This document shows positions 18,421 to 26,481 of a DNA stretch of 64,000 nt, one piece after another. The notes under the pieces are model-generated. The model saw only the letters and a list, made by a program, of their open reading frames with translations, had not been told where the DNA came from and did not search any database. Positions within the stretch are counted from its first letter, which is position 1; each line of letters starts with the position of its first letter. Made by a program: the position numbers and the translations under genes. The stretch covers positions 140,498 through 204,497 of the forward strand of contig KK211088.1 in NCBI GenBank assembly GCA_000620185.1, in the 5' to 3' direction. This DNA is from Geodermatophilaceae bacterium URHB0062 (GTDB taxonomy: Bacteria > Actinomycetota > Actinomycetes > Mycobacteriales > Geodermatophilaceae).

Positions 18421-18777
18421 GTGACCGAGTCCGATCGCCTGCCCGCAGCCGACCTGCCACCGGGAACGGTCCGTCGGGTCGGCGACTGGGCCGTGGGCAA
18501 CCGCGGGGACGACCGGTACTTCGCGGTGTCGCGACTGTGCCGGCACCAGCTCGCCGACCTCTCCGAGGGCAGCATCGACGCCGAGGGCTGCCTGGTCTGC
18601 CCGTGGCACCAGAGCCGCTACGACGTCCGCACCGGGGAGATGGTCGAGGGCCCGCACGGCTTCCTCGGGTACCACGGGCCGACGCCGGTCTACACGCAGC
18701 TGGTCGCCGCGTTCGGCCGGCTGGCCCGGCTGCGCGTGCGCCGGGCGGTGCGACGCGACGACGTCGTCCTCGAGTGA
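18421..18777 (+). CDS. Rieske 2Fe-2S protein
   Basis: A 118-aa small Rieske protein. Cluster ligands are clear: Cys40-Arg-His42 (CRHQLADLSEG) and Cys60-Pro-Trp-His63 (CPWHQSRYD). The protein is a bare ferredoxin-like Rieske domain of the type that feeds electrons to oxygenases or serves as a subunit; no oxygenase gene is next to it. GAGGAG lies 7 nt before the GTG. It converges with recR across a strong hairpin. Confidence 0.9.
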   Translation: MTESDRLPAADLPPGTVRRVGDWAVGNRGDDRYFAVSRLCRHQLADLSEGSIDAEGCLVCPWHQSRYDVRTGEMVEGPHGFLGYHGPTPVYTQLVAAFGRLARLRVRRAVRRDDVVLE

Positions 18778-18778
18778 G

Positions 18779-18818
18779 CGGAGTGCGAGGGCTTGGAAAA
18801 CGCGTCCCTCGCACTCCG
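18779..18818. terminator. Bidirectional hairpin between Rieske gene and recR
   Basis: A perfect 13-bp stem, CGGAGTGCGAGGG against CCCTCGCACTCCG, closes a 14-nt loop between two convergent genes. The position and strength fit a bidirectional terminator. Confidence 0.7.
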
Positions 18819-18823
18819 TACCT

Positions 18824-19423
18824 CTAGGCGTCGATGCGGCGGCGGCCCTCGAACGCCCGGCCCAGGGTGATCTCGTCGGCGTACTCGAGGTCGCCGCCCA
18901 CCGGCAGACCGCTGGCCAGCCGGGACACGGCCAGCCCCATCGGTGAGACCAGGCGCGCGAGGTAGGCCGCGGTCGCCTCACCCTCGAGGTTCGGGTCGGT
19001 GGCGATGATCAGCTCGGTGACCGCGCCGTTCATCAGCCGCGTCATCAGCTCCTTGACCCGCAGGTCGTCGGGACCGACGCCGTCGATCGGGCTGATCGCC
19101 CCGCCGAGCACGTGGTAGCGGCCCCGGAACTCACGGGTGCGCTCGATGGCCACAACGTCCTTGGGCTCCTCGACCACGCAGATGACGTCGTCGCTGCGCC
19201 GCGGGTCGCGGCAGATGCGGCACTGCTCGGCCTCGGCGACGTTGTAGCAGGTGACGCAGAAGCGGACCTCCTGCTGGACCCGCGTCAGCGCCGCCACCAG
19301 CCGGCCGACGTCGGCGGACTCGGTGGCGAGCAGGTGGAAGGCGATCCGCTGGGCGCTCTTCGGCCCGACGCCGGGCAGGCGGCCGAGCTCGTCGATGAGG
19401 TCCTGGACGGCACCCTCGTACAC
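18824..19423 (-). CDS. recR: Recombination mediator RecR
   Basis: A 199-aa protein of the RecFOR gap-repair pathway, which loads RecA at ssDNA gaps. Helix-hairpin-helix [19 protein letters not shown] lies at residues 14-32, a C4 zinc finger uses Cys56, Cys59, Cys68 and Cys71, and the Toprim domain starts near [14 protein letters not shown] (residue 81), continuing to [12 protein letters not shown]. The length is typical. The GTG has AGAGGA upstream. It is the last gene of dnaX-ybaB-recR, the usual bacterial order. Confidence 0.97.
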   Translation of the reverse strand: MYEGAVQDLIDELGRLPGVGPKSAQRIAFHLLATESADVGRLVAALTRVQQEVRFCVTCYNVAEAEQCRICRDPRRSDDVICVVEEPKDVVAIERTREFRGRYHVLGGAISPIDGVGPDDLRVKELMTRLMNGAVTELIIATDPNLEGEATAAYLARLVSPMGLAVSRLASGLPVGGDLEYADEITLGRAFEGRRRIDA

Positions 19424-19453
19424 GGTGTTCCTCTGCTGGTTCGGGAAGCGGGA

Positions 19454-19795
19454 TCAGAAGCCGGGCAGGCCGAGACCGCCCCCGCCACCCAGGCCACCGG
19501 CGAGGGGGCCCATCTTCTGCGCGGCCAGGTCGTCGGCCGCGCGCTTGGCGTCACGGACGGCGGCCACCACGAGGTCCTGCAGCGTCTCGATGTCGTCGGG
19601 GTCGACGGCGGCCGGCGCGATCGTGAGCGCGGTGAGCTCACCGCTGCCGGTCATGGTCGCCGAGACCAGCCCACCGCCGGCGGTACCGGTGACCTCGGTG
19701 GCGGCCATCTCCTCCTGCGCGGCGACGAGCTGCTGCTGCATCTGCTGCGCCTGCTTCAGCAGCGCGCCCATGTCTGGCTGGCCTCCGGGGAACAT
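19454..19795 (-). CDS. YbaB/EbfC nucleoid-associated protein
   Basis: A 113-aa DNA-binding protein of the YbaB/EbfC family. The conserved helix [23 protein letters not shown] and the strand regions [20 protein letters not shown] are evident; the last 20 residues are Gly-rich. It lies between dnaX and recR as in most bacteria. There is no Shine-Dalgarno sequence; TACTCT ends 6 nt before the ATG, so it may also be transcribed from its own leaderless promoter. Confidence 0.95.
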   Translation of the reverse strand: MFPGGQPDMGALLKQAQQMQQQLVAAQEEMAATEVTGTAGGGLVSATMTGSGELTALTIAPAAVDPDDIETLQDLVVAAVRDAKRAADDLAAQKMGPLAGGLGGGGGLGLPGF

Positions 19796-19801
19796 GTCAC
19801 G

Positions 19802-19807
19802 AGAGTA
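19802..19807 (-). promoter_or_regulatory. -10 box upstream of ybaB (leaderless)
   Basis: On the minus strand TACTCT, then CGTGAC (6 nt), then the ybaB ATG. This predicts an internal promoter that would let ybaB-recR be expressed apart from dnaX. Confidence 0.45.
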
Positions 19808-19926
19808 GGCCGCGAATACGACGCGCAGCGGTAAGCGGATCCCATCCTCCCCACCCTTCGCAGCCTGCTCCAGGCGGGACCCGGGGACAAAGCCTCGTCA
19901 GTTCCGGGGCGACGTGAAGTCGCTGC

Positions 19927-22158
19927 TCAGGCGTCGAGGGGCCGGGCACCCAGCTGCGCGCGCAGCAGCGACAGGGCCGCCTGCTCCTGATCGACCACCG
20001 GCTCGGGCTCACGGTCGCCGCCGGTTTCCGCCGCGCGCTCGGCCATCAGCTCCCGGGCCTCCGCAGCCTCGGCGGCGCGCGCGGCCTCCCGCGCGGCCTC
20101 GGGCGCGACGGCGGTGCCGGTCGCCGCGGCGGCGCCCTCGACGACGGCCTCGACCCGCCAGCGGACGCCGAGCAGCTCGTTGAGCGCCTCGCGGATGACG
20201 TCCTTGTTCAGGTCGTCGCCGAGCCGTCGGGCCAGCGCCGGGGACGACGTCGCCAACGTCAGGACTCCGTTCGCCAGCTGGTGCACCTGCGCGTTCTTCA
20301 GCAGCGCCTCGGTGGTGCGCTTGTGCCGCTTGACGACGGCGAGCAGTTCCGGCCACACACGCCGGACGTCGCTGGTGGTGAGTTCACCGTCGGCTGCCTG
20401 CTCCGGCGGGTTCGCCGAGACGACCGGCGTCGGCTCACCGCCCCGCGGCGCGGGCGCGGACTCGGCGGCCGCCCGCGGCGGATCGGCGGCCGGGGTGCCG
20501 CCACGGGCCGCCTCGGTGCGCGCGGCGGCGGCGCCGGCCGCAGCGGGCTGCGCCGGGTGCGGCCAGTCCTCGTCGTCGGTCGGCTCGGGAGGCAGCGGGA
20601 TGTCCGGCTCGCCCGTGGTCTGGGGCGCACGGGACGCACGGGGCGGAGCCTCCGCCGGGGGTCGGCTCGTCGCCGCGGCTGCGGTGCGGGCGGCACCGGA
20701 CCCCGGCGGCACCATCTCGGGCCAGTCGTCGGCTGCCGGTGCGGCCGCCGTGGCGGGCGCGGCCGCGGCAGAGGGAGGGGCCGCTGCGCGCTGCGACGGG
20801 CGGACGTACTCCTTGCGCGGCCCTGCCGCGGGAGCTGCCGGAGCCGCGGAAGCCGCCGGCGGCGCCTCCGGTTCCGCTCGCACGACGGGTTCCCGCACCG
20901 GCGCCTCACGGACGGGTGCGTCACGCACCGGCGCCTCCCGCACCGGCGCCTCGCGAACCGGCGCCTCGGCGGCCGGCCGCCCCGCGTGCTCCCCCGCGAT
21001 CGACATCCGGCGCTCGAGGCGCTCGAGCCGCTGCAGCGTCGCGGCACTGGAACCGTCGACGGCCGGCAGGAGCATGCGCGCGCAGACGAGCTCGAGCAAC
21101 AGCCGCGGCGCCGTCGTCCCCCGCATCTCGGTGAGGCCCTCGTGCACGGTGTCGGCCATGCGCGACAGCGTCGCGGAACCCAGCGCCTTGGCCTGCTGGC
21201 TCATGAGGTCGAGCCGGTCGGGCGGGCAGTCGAGCAGGCCGTTGCCGCCTGCCTGCGGCACGGCGTCGAGCACGATGAGGTCGCGCAGCCGGTCGAGCAG
21301 ATCGGTGGCGAAGCGGCGTGGGTCGTGGCCGGCCTCGACGACGCGGTCGACCGCGCGGAAGACACCCGGGGCGTCGTGCGCCGCCAGCGCGTCGATCGTC
21401 TCGTCGAGCAGCGCGTCGTCGGTGACCCCGAGCAGACCGACGGCGCTCTTGTAGGTGACGCCCTCGGGACCGGCGCCGGCCAGGAGCTGGTCGAGGATCG
21501 ACAGCGAGTCGCGGACGGAGCCGCCGCCCGCGCGCACGACCAGCGGGTAGACGGTGGGCTCGACCTGCACGCCCTCGGCGGCGCAGGTCTTCTCCAGCAG
21601 GCCGCGCAGCGTCGTCGGGGGGACGAGCCGGAACGGGTAGTGGTGGGTGCGCGAGCGGATGGTGGGCAGCACCTTGTCCGGCTCGGTGGTGGCGAAGATG
21701 AAGACGAGGAACTCCGGCGGCTCCTCGACCACCTTCAGCAGGGCGTTGAAGCCCTGCGTGGTCACCATGTGCGCCTCATCGACGATGTAGACCTTGTAGC
21801 GGCTGCTCATCGGGGCGAAGAAGGCGCGTTCACGCAGGTCACGGGCGTCGTCGACACCCCCGTGGCTGGCCGCGTCGATCTCGATGACGTCGAGCGAGCC
21901 CGGACCGTCGGGCGCCAGGGCCACGCACGAGCCGCACACCCCGCAGGGCGTGGACGTCGGCCCCTGCTCGCAGTTGAGCGAGCGGGCCAGGATGCGCGCC
22001 GACGACGTCTTGCCGCAGCCGCGGGGGCCGCTGAACAGGTAGGCGTGGTTCACCCGGCCGCCGTCGACCGCGTTGACCAACGGGGCCGTGACGTGCTCCT
22101 GCCCGACCACCTCGGCGAAGGTCGCCGGGCGGTACTTCCGGTAGAGCGCGAGAGCCAC
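19927..22158 (-). CDS. dnaX: DNA polymerase III subunit gamma/tau
   Basis: A 743-aa clamp-loader ATPase subunit. The AAA+ core has the P-loop GPRGCGKTSS (residues 44-53), zinc ligands Cys63, Cys72, Cys75 and Cys78, the Walker B DEAH and the sensor region IFATTEPDKVLPTIRSR. After about residue 380 comes a long Pro/Ala linker containing six VREAP-like pentapeptide repeats (about 395-425, encoded by a 15-bp tandem repeat at 20880-20975), then a tau-like C-terminal domain that should contact the polymerase. The GTG start has no Shine-Dalgarno sequence; TAACCT ends 6 nt before it. It heads dnaX-ybaB-recR. Confidence 0.97.
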   Translation of the reverse strand: MALALYRKYRPATFAEVVGQEHVTAPLVNAVDGGRVNHAYLFSGPRGCGKTSSARILARSLNCEQGPTSTPCGVCGSCVALAPDGPGSLDVIEIDAASHGGVDDARDLRERAFFAPMSSRYKVYIVDEAHMVTTQGFNALLKVVEEPPEFLVFIFATTEPDKVLPTIRSRTHHYPFRLVPPTTLRGLLEKTCAAEGVQVEPTVYPLVVRAGGGSVRDSLSILDQLLAGAGPEGVTYKSAVGLLGVTDDALLDETIDALAAHDAPGVFRAVDRVVEAGHDPRRFATDLLDRLRDLIVLDAVPQAGGNGLLDCPPDRLDLMSQQAKALGSATLSRMADTVHEGLTEMRGTTAPRLLLELVCARMLLPAVDGSSAATLQRLERLERRMSIAGEHAGRPAAEAPVREAPVREAPVRDAPVREAPVREPVVRAEPEAPPAASAAPAAPAAGPRKEYVRPSQRAAAPPSAAAAPATAAAPAADDWPEMVPPGSGAARTAAAATSRPPAEAPPRASRAPQTTGEPDIPLPPEPTDDEDWPHPAQPAAAGAAAARTEAARGGTPAADPPRAAAESAPAPRGGEPTPVVSANPPEQAADGELTTSDVRRVWPELLAVVKRHKRTTEALLKNAQVHQLANGVLTLATSSPALARRLGDDLNKDVIREALNELLGVRWRVEAVVEGAAAATGTAVAPEAAREAARAAEAAEARELMAERAAETGGDREPEPVVDQEQAALSLLRAQLGARPLDA
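20880..20975 (-). repeat. 15-bp tandem repeat within dnaX
   Basis: About six copies of a 15-bp unit (CGCACCGGCGCCTCC on the plus strand) encode VREAP pentapeptides in the DnaX linker. In-frame multiples keep the protein intact, so copy number is likely to vary between strains. Confidence 0.75.
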
Positions 22159-22164
22159 GCCGCG

Positions 22165-22273
22165 AGGTTACGTGGCCCCACCGACGCTCCGGTGGACGTT
22201 CCCGGTCCGGTGGACGCCGATGGTTCCGCGACGCCGTTATCAGACCGATACAGAACGGCATGGCGTCGGAACC
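22165..22273. promoter_or_regulatory. Divergent dnaX / sigma-factor promoter region
   Basis: The minus-strand box TAACCT (22170-22165) lies 6 nt before the dnaX GTG. Towards the sigma gene, TCCGGTGGACG occurs twice in direct repeat (22188 and 22206), and an imperfect dyad of about 12 bp (GGTTCCG with CGGAACC, 22222-22273) surrounds GTTATCAGACCGATACAGAA. The dyad may belong to the sigma-factor promoter; its boxes are not certain. Confidence 0.35.
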
Positions 22274-22320
22274 GATCTCACCGCGTCTTCTTCTGTGCAA
22301 CCAACCGACAGGGAGAGCAC

Positions 22321-22848
22321 GTGGACGTCGATGAGGACGAGGAGTTCACCGCATTCGTGGTGGACTGCGGTGCTCTTCTGCTGCGCACCGCATTCCTGGT
22401 GACCGGCGATCGCGGGCTGGCCGAGGACCTCGTGCAGACCGCGCTGGCCAAGGCGTACGGCAGCTGGGCCAAGGTGTGCCGGGCCGACGATCCGATCGCG
22501 TACGTGCGCCGGATCATGGTCAACAGCCACCTCAGCTGGCGGCGTCGCCTGCTGAGCACCGAGCAGGTGGTCGAGACGATCCCCGACCGCGGCGGGGGCG
22601 ATCACCAGGCGAGCCTGGCCGACAGCGACGAGCTCCGCTGTGCGCTGCTGCAGCTGTCGCCGCGGGTGCGCACGGCCGTCGTGCTGCGCTACTTCGACGA
22701 CCTCAGCGAGGCCGAGACGGCCCAGCTCATGGGCTGCTCCCCCGCCACGGTCAACAACCACGTCTCGCGTGGCCTCGCCACGCTGCGCACCCTGCTCACC
22801 CCCGAAGCCGGTCAGGTGCTGGCATCCACCACGAGGAGGCTGTCGTGA
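22321..22848 (+). CDS. SigE-family RNA polymerase sigma factor
   Basis: A 175-aa ECF-type sigma factor of the streptomycete SigE-like family. Region 2 is seen at LLRTAFLVTGDRGLAEDLVQTALAKAYGSW and region 4 at LPRVRTAVVLRYFDD-like sequence followed by SEAETAQLMGCSPATVNNHVSRGL, a clear HTH. The GTG at 22321 follows GGGAGAG. Its stop overlaps the GTG of the next gene (GTGA), so the two products are made together. The regulon is unknown; such sigma factors often respond to envelope stress. Confidence 0.92.
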   Translation: MDVDEDEEFTAFVVDCGALLLRTAFLVTGDRGLAEDLVQTALAKAYGSWAKVCRADDPIAYVRRIMVNSHLSWRRRLLSTEQVVETIPDRGGGDHQASLADSDELRCALLQLSPRVRTAVVLRYFDDLSEAETAQLMGCSPATVNNHVSRGLATLRTLLTPEAGQVLASTTRRLS

Positions 22849-23777
22849 CCGATCTCGACACCCTGTTGCCGGACCGACTGCGCCACCTCGCCGACGAGCA
22901 GGCGCCCGTCCCCGACCTGGTGGCGCACGCCGCCTCGGCGCGCGGCCGCTTCCGCCGGCAGCGCCGCACGCGGATCGCCGTCACGGGCCTGGCCGCCGCG
23001 GTGGCCGCGATCGTGGTCGGCGTTCCGGTGGCGATGCAGTCGCTCCTCTCGGCACCGGCCGATCACGTGACCGCGACGCTGGTGACGACGACTCCGGCCG
23101 AGGAGACCCAGGCCGAGGAGACGGCAACCGAGGCGATCCCACCGGCAGCGCCCCGCACCGCGGAGACACCCACGGCGCCGCAGCCGGCTCCGGAGACAGC
23201 GACGACGTCCGAGCGCACCCTCGAGCCGCCGGCCGATCCGGCGGCCCACGCCGAGCTGGCTCGCGCCGCGGCCCTCCTCGGGCCGTCGTTGGCCGTCAAG
23301 GACGTGCCGGAGAGCGACCAGTGCGCGCACCTCGACTCCGGCCCGATCGCTCATCTGATGGGCATGGATCTCCATCTCTACACCCAGGAGGACACATCGC
23401 TCCCGGTGCTGATCCATCGGACCGACCCTGCGTACAAGGGGAAGTCGATGAGCTCGATGCGCGGCTGCCGTTACGTGATCGTGCCGCCCACGGGGCCGGG
23501 CGTTCCGGGGCTGCACCTGGGCGTCAGCCGCATGCCCTGGGCGGTCGACACCGATCCGCTCCACACCTGCCTGAGCGTCGACGTCCCGTCGTCCGCGGCC
23601 GGCGCGGTGCTGCGGCGCTGCCCGGCCCCCGGTGCGGTCCAGTGGTGGGTGCAGGTGCCGATGACCAACGGTGACGTGTACTTCGTCGAGGTCACCGTCG
23701 AGGACACCTGGACGGGCATCCCGGGGCCCGAGGTGGTCGCGCGGTTCGCGGGCGTGCTCGCCCTGACCAGCTGGTGA
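22845..23777 (+). CDS. Membrane-anchored partner of the SigE-family factor
   Basis: A 310-aa protein without a recognised domain. Residues 1-38 are cytoplasmic and basic, a membrane helix lies at about 43-66 ([20 protein letters not shown]), a Thr/Pro/Glu-rich spacer follows to about 140, and a folded extracellular domain with several cysteines completes it. Translational overlap with the sigma gene and this topology fit an anti-sigma-like or signal-sensing partner, although no zinc-binding anti-sigma motif is visible. The mRNA ends at a good hairpin. Confidence 0.65.
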   Translation: MTDLDTLLPDRLRHLADEQAPVPDLVAHAASARGRFRRQRRTRIAVTGLAAAVAAIVVGVPVAMQSLLSAPADHVTATLVTTTPAEETQAEETATEAIPPAAPRTAETPTAPQPAPETATTSERTLEPPADPAAHAELARAAALLGPSLAVKDVPESDQCAHLDSGPIAHLMGMDLHLYTQEDTSLPVLIHRTDPAYKGKSMSSMRGCRYVIVPPTGPGVPGLHLGVSRMPWAVDTDPLHTCLSVDVPSSAAGAVLRRCPAPGAVQWWVQVPMTNGDVYFVEVTVEDTWTGIPGPEVVARFAGVLALTSW

Positions 23778-23782
23778 GAAAG

Positions 23783-23817
23783 AGCCCGGCGAGCCGCCGC
23801 GGGCGGGTCGCCGGGCT
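23783..23817. terminator. Hairpin after the sigma-factor operon
   Basis: AGCCCGGCGA pairs with TCGCCGGGCT across a 15-nt loop that is itself GC-rich. It lies just after the stop of the sigma partner gene and just beyond the 3' end of the opposing SRP RNA, so it may terminate both. Confidence 0.65.
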
Positions 23818-23833
23818 CCCTCCGGAGAAGAAA

Positions 23834-23930
23834 GGGACCCCCCGCGCACCCGCCAGAGCCCGCTTATCCTTGCTGCCTTCCGGCCCTGGGGAGGTTCACA
23901 GGATGACGCCACACGAGGGGTCTGGCGTCC
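23834..23930 (-). ncRNA. ffs: Signal recognition particle RNA (small bacterial type)
   Basis: The minus strand carries the SRP core: CCAGGGCCGGAAGGCAGCAA with the GGAAG apical tetraloop region and the A-rich symmetric loop sequences GTGAACCTCCC and AGCAAGGATAAGCGG, flanked by pairing GACCCCTCGTG and TGCGCGGGGGGTC arms. About 97 nt is the usual size in actinobacteria. The ends are estimated from the outer stem; TTTCTTCT follows the 3' arm. The RNA pairs with Ffh to target membrane proteins. Confidence 0.88.
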
Positions 23931-23998
23931 ACTGTAGAGGACGCGGTCCCGCCACCGGGGCACGCCCCGGCGTCGCCGCCCTCGTCGGGCGGGATCTG

Positions 23999-24083
23999 CG
24001 GAGGATGGGAGATTCGAACTCCCGAGGGGTTGCCCCCAACCCGCTTTCCAAGCGAGCGCCATAGGCCACTAGGCGAATCCTCC
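23999..24083 (-). tRNA. tRNA-Ser (GGA)
   Basis: The acceptor stem GGAGGAT/ATCCTCC, the anticodon loop TTGGAAA with anticodon GGA, a long class II variable arm (GGGTTGGGGGCAACCC) and the T-arm GGGAGTTCGAATCTCCC are all present. The length of 85 nt fits serine tRNA. CCA is not encoded. It lies next to ffs, as often in actinobacteria. Confidence 0.97.
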
Positions 24084-24291
24084 AGTGCACCGGCGATCCT
24101 ACCGGCCGCCTCCGGACGACCCGTGCGGCGGGCGGTCCGGCGGGCGGTGCGCCGGCGGCGGCGCCCCTCCTCGGCCGGGCCACCGCTGGGCAGCGCGCGC
24201 CCGGTACGGCATCCTGCACCGACGGGTGGTTGGCGCAGCGGCCCCCGGGGAAGGTCCTGCGTGCGGGACAACGGTCAGGGAGGCGGACAGG

Positions 24292-24639
24292 ATGAGCGAG
24301 GGCAATGACGTGCGGCCCGACGTGGTCGAGGCGATCGTCGCCGTGCTCAAGGGCGGCGATGCCGAGAGCCTGCCGGCCGGAGCCACCGCGGCGGAGAAGG
24401 CGGCCGCCAAGGACGCCTACCTGTCGGAGTTCGTCGCGGAGCGCGGCAAGCGCGACCGCCAGTCGCAGGCCTGGGAGCTGCTGCTGACCCGCAGCTACGA
24501 CGAGCCGCCGACGTGGAAGCAGATCTTCGACGACCTCGACCCTTCCGTCCACAGCAAGCTCGGCGACCTCTACGACGCCCTCCCGGCCGGCGCCCAGGAG
24601 GAGTACGCGCGCCGGTACGGGGTGCCGTCCGCCGTCTGA
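24292..24639 (+). CDS. Unknown 115-aa protein
   Basis: I do not recognise this protein. It is soluble, charged and mainly helical: an N-terminal helix (VVEAIVAVLKGG), an Ala/Lys-rich helix, then RKRDRQSQAWELLLTRSYDEPPTWKQIFDDLD-like sequence and a short C-terminal helix. No signal peptide, cysteine or catalytic motif is evident. The ATG at 24292 follows GGGAGGCGGACAGG, a good ribosome-binding site. The kinase gene starts 36 nt after its stop, so they may be cotranscribed. The 208 nt before it, after the tRNA, hold nothing else I can identify. Confidence 0.7.
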   Translation: MSEGNDVRPDVVEAIVAVLKGGDAESLPAGATAAEKAAAKDAYLSEFVAERGKRDRQSQAWELLLTRSYDEPPTWKQIFDDLDPSVHSKLGDLYDALPAGAQEEYARRYGVPSAV

Positions 24640-24675
24640 GGCCCGGCGACCGCCGAGCCTCAGCCCGCTGATGCC

Positions 24676-26355
24676 ATGACCAAGCCGCTGACCTCCCCCG
24701 GTCGCCTCGTCGCAGGGCGTTACCGCCTTCTCTCGCAGATCGGCGGCGGCGGCATGGGCACGGTCTGGCTGGCCCAGGACGAGTTGCTGGGCCGCCAGGT
24801 CGCGATCAAGCAGGTGCTGTCGCCCGCCACGGTCAGCCCGCAGGAGTCCGACCAGCAACGGCAGCGTGCCCTGCGGGAGGGGCGCATCGCCGCCCGGCTG
24901 AGCCATCCGCACGCGATCTCGGTCTACGACGTGGCTCTCGAGCAGGGCCAGCCCTGGCTGGTCATGGAGTACCTGCCGTCCCGGAGCCTCGCCGCCGTTC
25001 TCATGGAGGACGGCGTGCTGCGCGTGGGCCTGGTCGCGCAGATCGGCGCCCAGGTCGCCGACGCCCTCGCCGCCACGCATGCGGCCGGCATCGTCCACCG
25101 CGACGTGAAGCCGGCGAACATCCTCATCGGCCAGGGCGGCCGGGTCGAGGGCCTGGTGAAGATCACCGACTTCGGCATCTCCCACGCCAGTGGCGACGTG
25201 ACGCTCACCCAGACCGGCCAGATCACCGGCACACCCGCGTTCCTCTCCCCCGAGGTGGCGCAGGGCCGGCCGATGACCGAGGCCAGCGACGTCTTCTCGC
25301 TCGGCGCGACGCTGTACGCCTGCCTGGAGGGTCAGCCGCCCTTCGGCATGGAGGAGAACGCCCTCGGGATGCTCCACCGGGTGGCCGGCGGCGAGATCGT
25401 CCCGCCGCAGCGCGCCGGCTTTCTGAAGGGGCCGCTGCTCCGGATGCTCGCCGCCGACCCGGCCGACCGGCCGACGATGGCCGAGGTCCGGGACGAACTG
25501 GCCGGGCTCGCGGCGGGGAGGGACGGCGACACGACGACCGTGCTGCTCGCGCGGACCGAACTGGGCTCCTCGTCGGGCCGCGATCGAACGGAGGCCCTCA
25601 CGGCTGAGCCCGCGGCCGCTGCCGCGGCCGCTGCCGCCGCTGCCGACGGGGCCGCCAAGCCACCGACGAAGACCTGGGACCAGCGGACCCGGACCGAGCT
25701 GCCGGCACGGCCCGCCGAGCCCGTCGTTCCCCGGACGCCGCCACCTCCGCCGTCCGCCCCGGGGTCCGAGGACGGACCACGACGCCGCGGCGGGATCTGG
25801 GTGGCGGCGGCCGTGTTCGCCGTGCTGCTCGTCGGGCTGCTCGTGTTCTTCGTCGTGCGGCCCTTCGACGAGGACCCGGGAAGCACCGCCTCCACCACGA
25901 CGGGCGCCGCGTCGTCCACGGCCGCGACCACGGCGGCGACGTCGTCCCCGCAGACCTCCGCCCAGCAGTCGGCGGAGGAGACGAGCTCGTCCAGCGAGGG
26001 GACCACGTCGTCCGCGCCGGCCACCACGGCGGCGGCCGGCGATCCGCTGACCGCGAGCAACATCGAGGACTTCCTGGTCAGCTACCACTCCCAGGTGCTC
26101 AGCGACCCGCGCGGGGCCTACGCCCGGACCGGTCCGACGCTGCGGGCCGCGATCAGCGAGAACAACTACGTCAAGTACTGGAACCAGTTCTCCGACGTCC
26201 AGGTCAGCGACATCCGGGCCGAGGACGGCAAGAAGACGGCGACCGGCACGCTGACCTGGACCTACGAGGACGGCCGGCAGGAGTCGGGCACGCGGCGGTT
26301 CACGTTCCTCGTGCGGGACGGCGAGCTGGTCCTGGACAGCGACCGCGCTGCCTGA
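24676..26355 (+). CDS. Membrane Ser/Thr protein kinase
   Basis: A 559-aa Hanks-type kinase of the actinobacterial Pkn class. The Gly-rich loop GGGGMGTVW (residues 23-31), Lys45, the catalytic loop HRDVKPAN (141-148), DFG (165-167) and SPE (191-193) are intact, so activity is expected. An Ala-rich stretch and a Pro-rich juxtamembrane region lead to a single membrane helix (about 374-394). Outside, a Thr/Ser-rich stalk (400-465) carries a compact domain of about 90 residues that resembles small NTF2-like sensors rather than PASTA repeats. The ligand and substrates are unknown. No Shine-Dalgarno sequence is evident before the ATG. Confidence 0.93.
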   Translation: MTKPLTSPGRLVAGRYRLLSQIGGGGMGTVWLAQDELLGRQVAIKQVLSPATVSPQESDQQRQRALREGRIAARLSHPHAISVYDVALEQGQPWLVMEYLPSRSLAAVLMEDGVLRVGLVAQIGAQVADALAATHAAGIVHRDVKPANILIGQGGRVEGLVKITDFGISHASGDVTLTQTGQITGTPAFLSPEVAQGRPMTEASDVFSLGATLYACLEGQPPFGMEENALGMLHRVAGGEIVPPQRAGFLKGPLLRMLAADPADRPTMAEVRDELAGLAAGRDGDTTTVLLARTELGSSSGRDRTEALTAEPAAAAAAAAAAADGAAKPPTKTWDQRTRTELPARPAEPVVPRTPPPPPSAPGSEDGPRRRGGIWVAAAVFAVLLVGLLVFFVVRPFDEDPGSTASTTTGAASSTAATTAATSSPQTSAQQSAEETSSSSEGTTSSAPATTAAAGDPLTASNIEDFLVSYHSQVLSDPRGAYARTGPTLRAAISENNYVKYWNQFSDVQVSDIRAEDGKKTATGTLTWTYEDGRQESGTRRFTFLVRDGELVLDSDRAA

Positions 26356-26481
26356 TCGGCGCGAGTCGGACCGACCGCGATCACTCTTTACGGCGAGTCA
26401 TCACGGCAGAACCCGCTGGCAGGGCCCCCGACGACCCAGAATCCTGCACCGGACCGTGCGGTCCCGGATCGGAGAGTCGGC

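Noticed and set aside
26451-26475. GGACCG-TG-CGGTCC as a terminator between the kinase and FN3 genes
   Set aside because: The 2-nt spacing leaves no room for a normal loop and it overlaps the ribosome-binding region of the FN3 gene.
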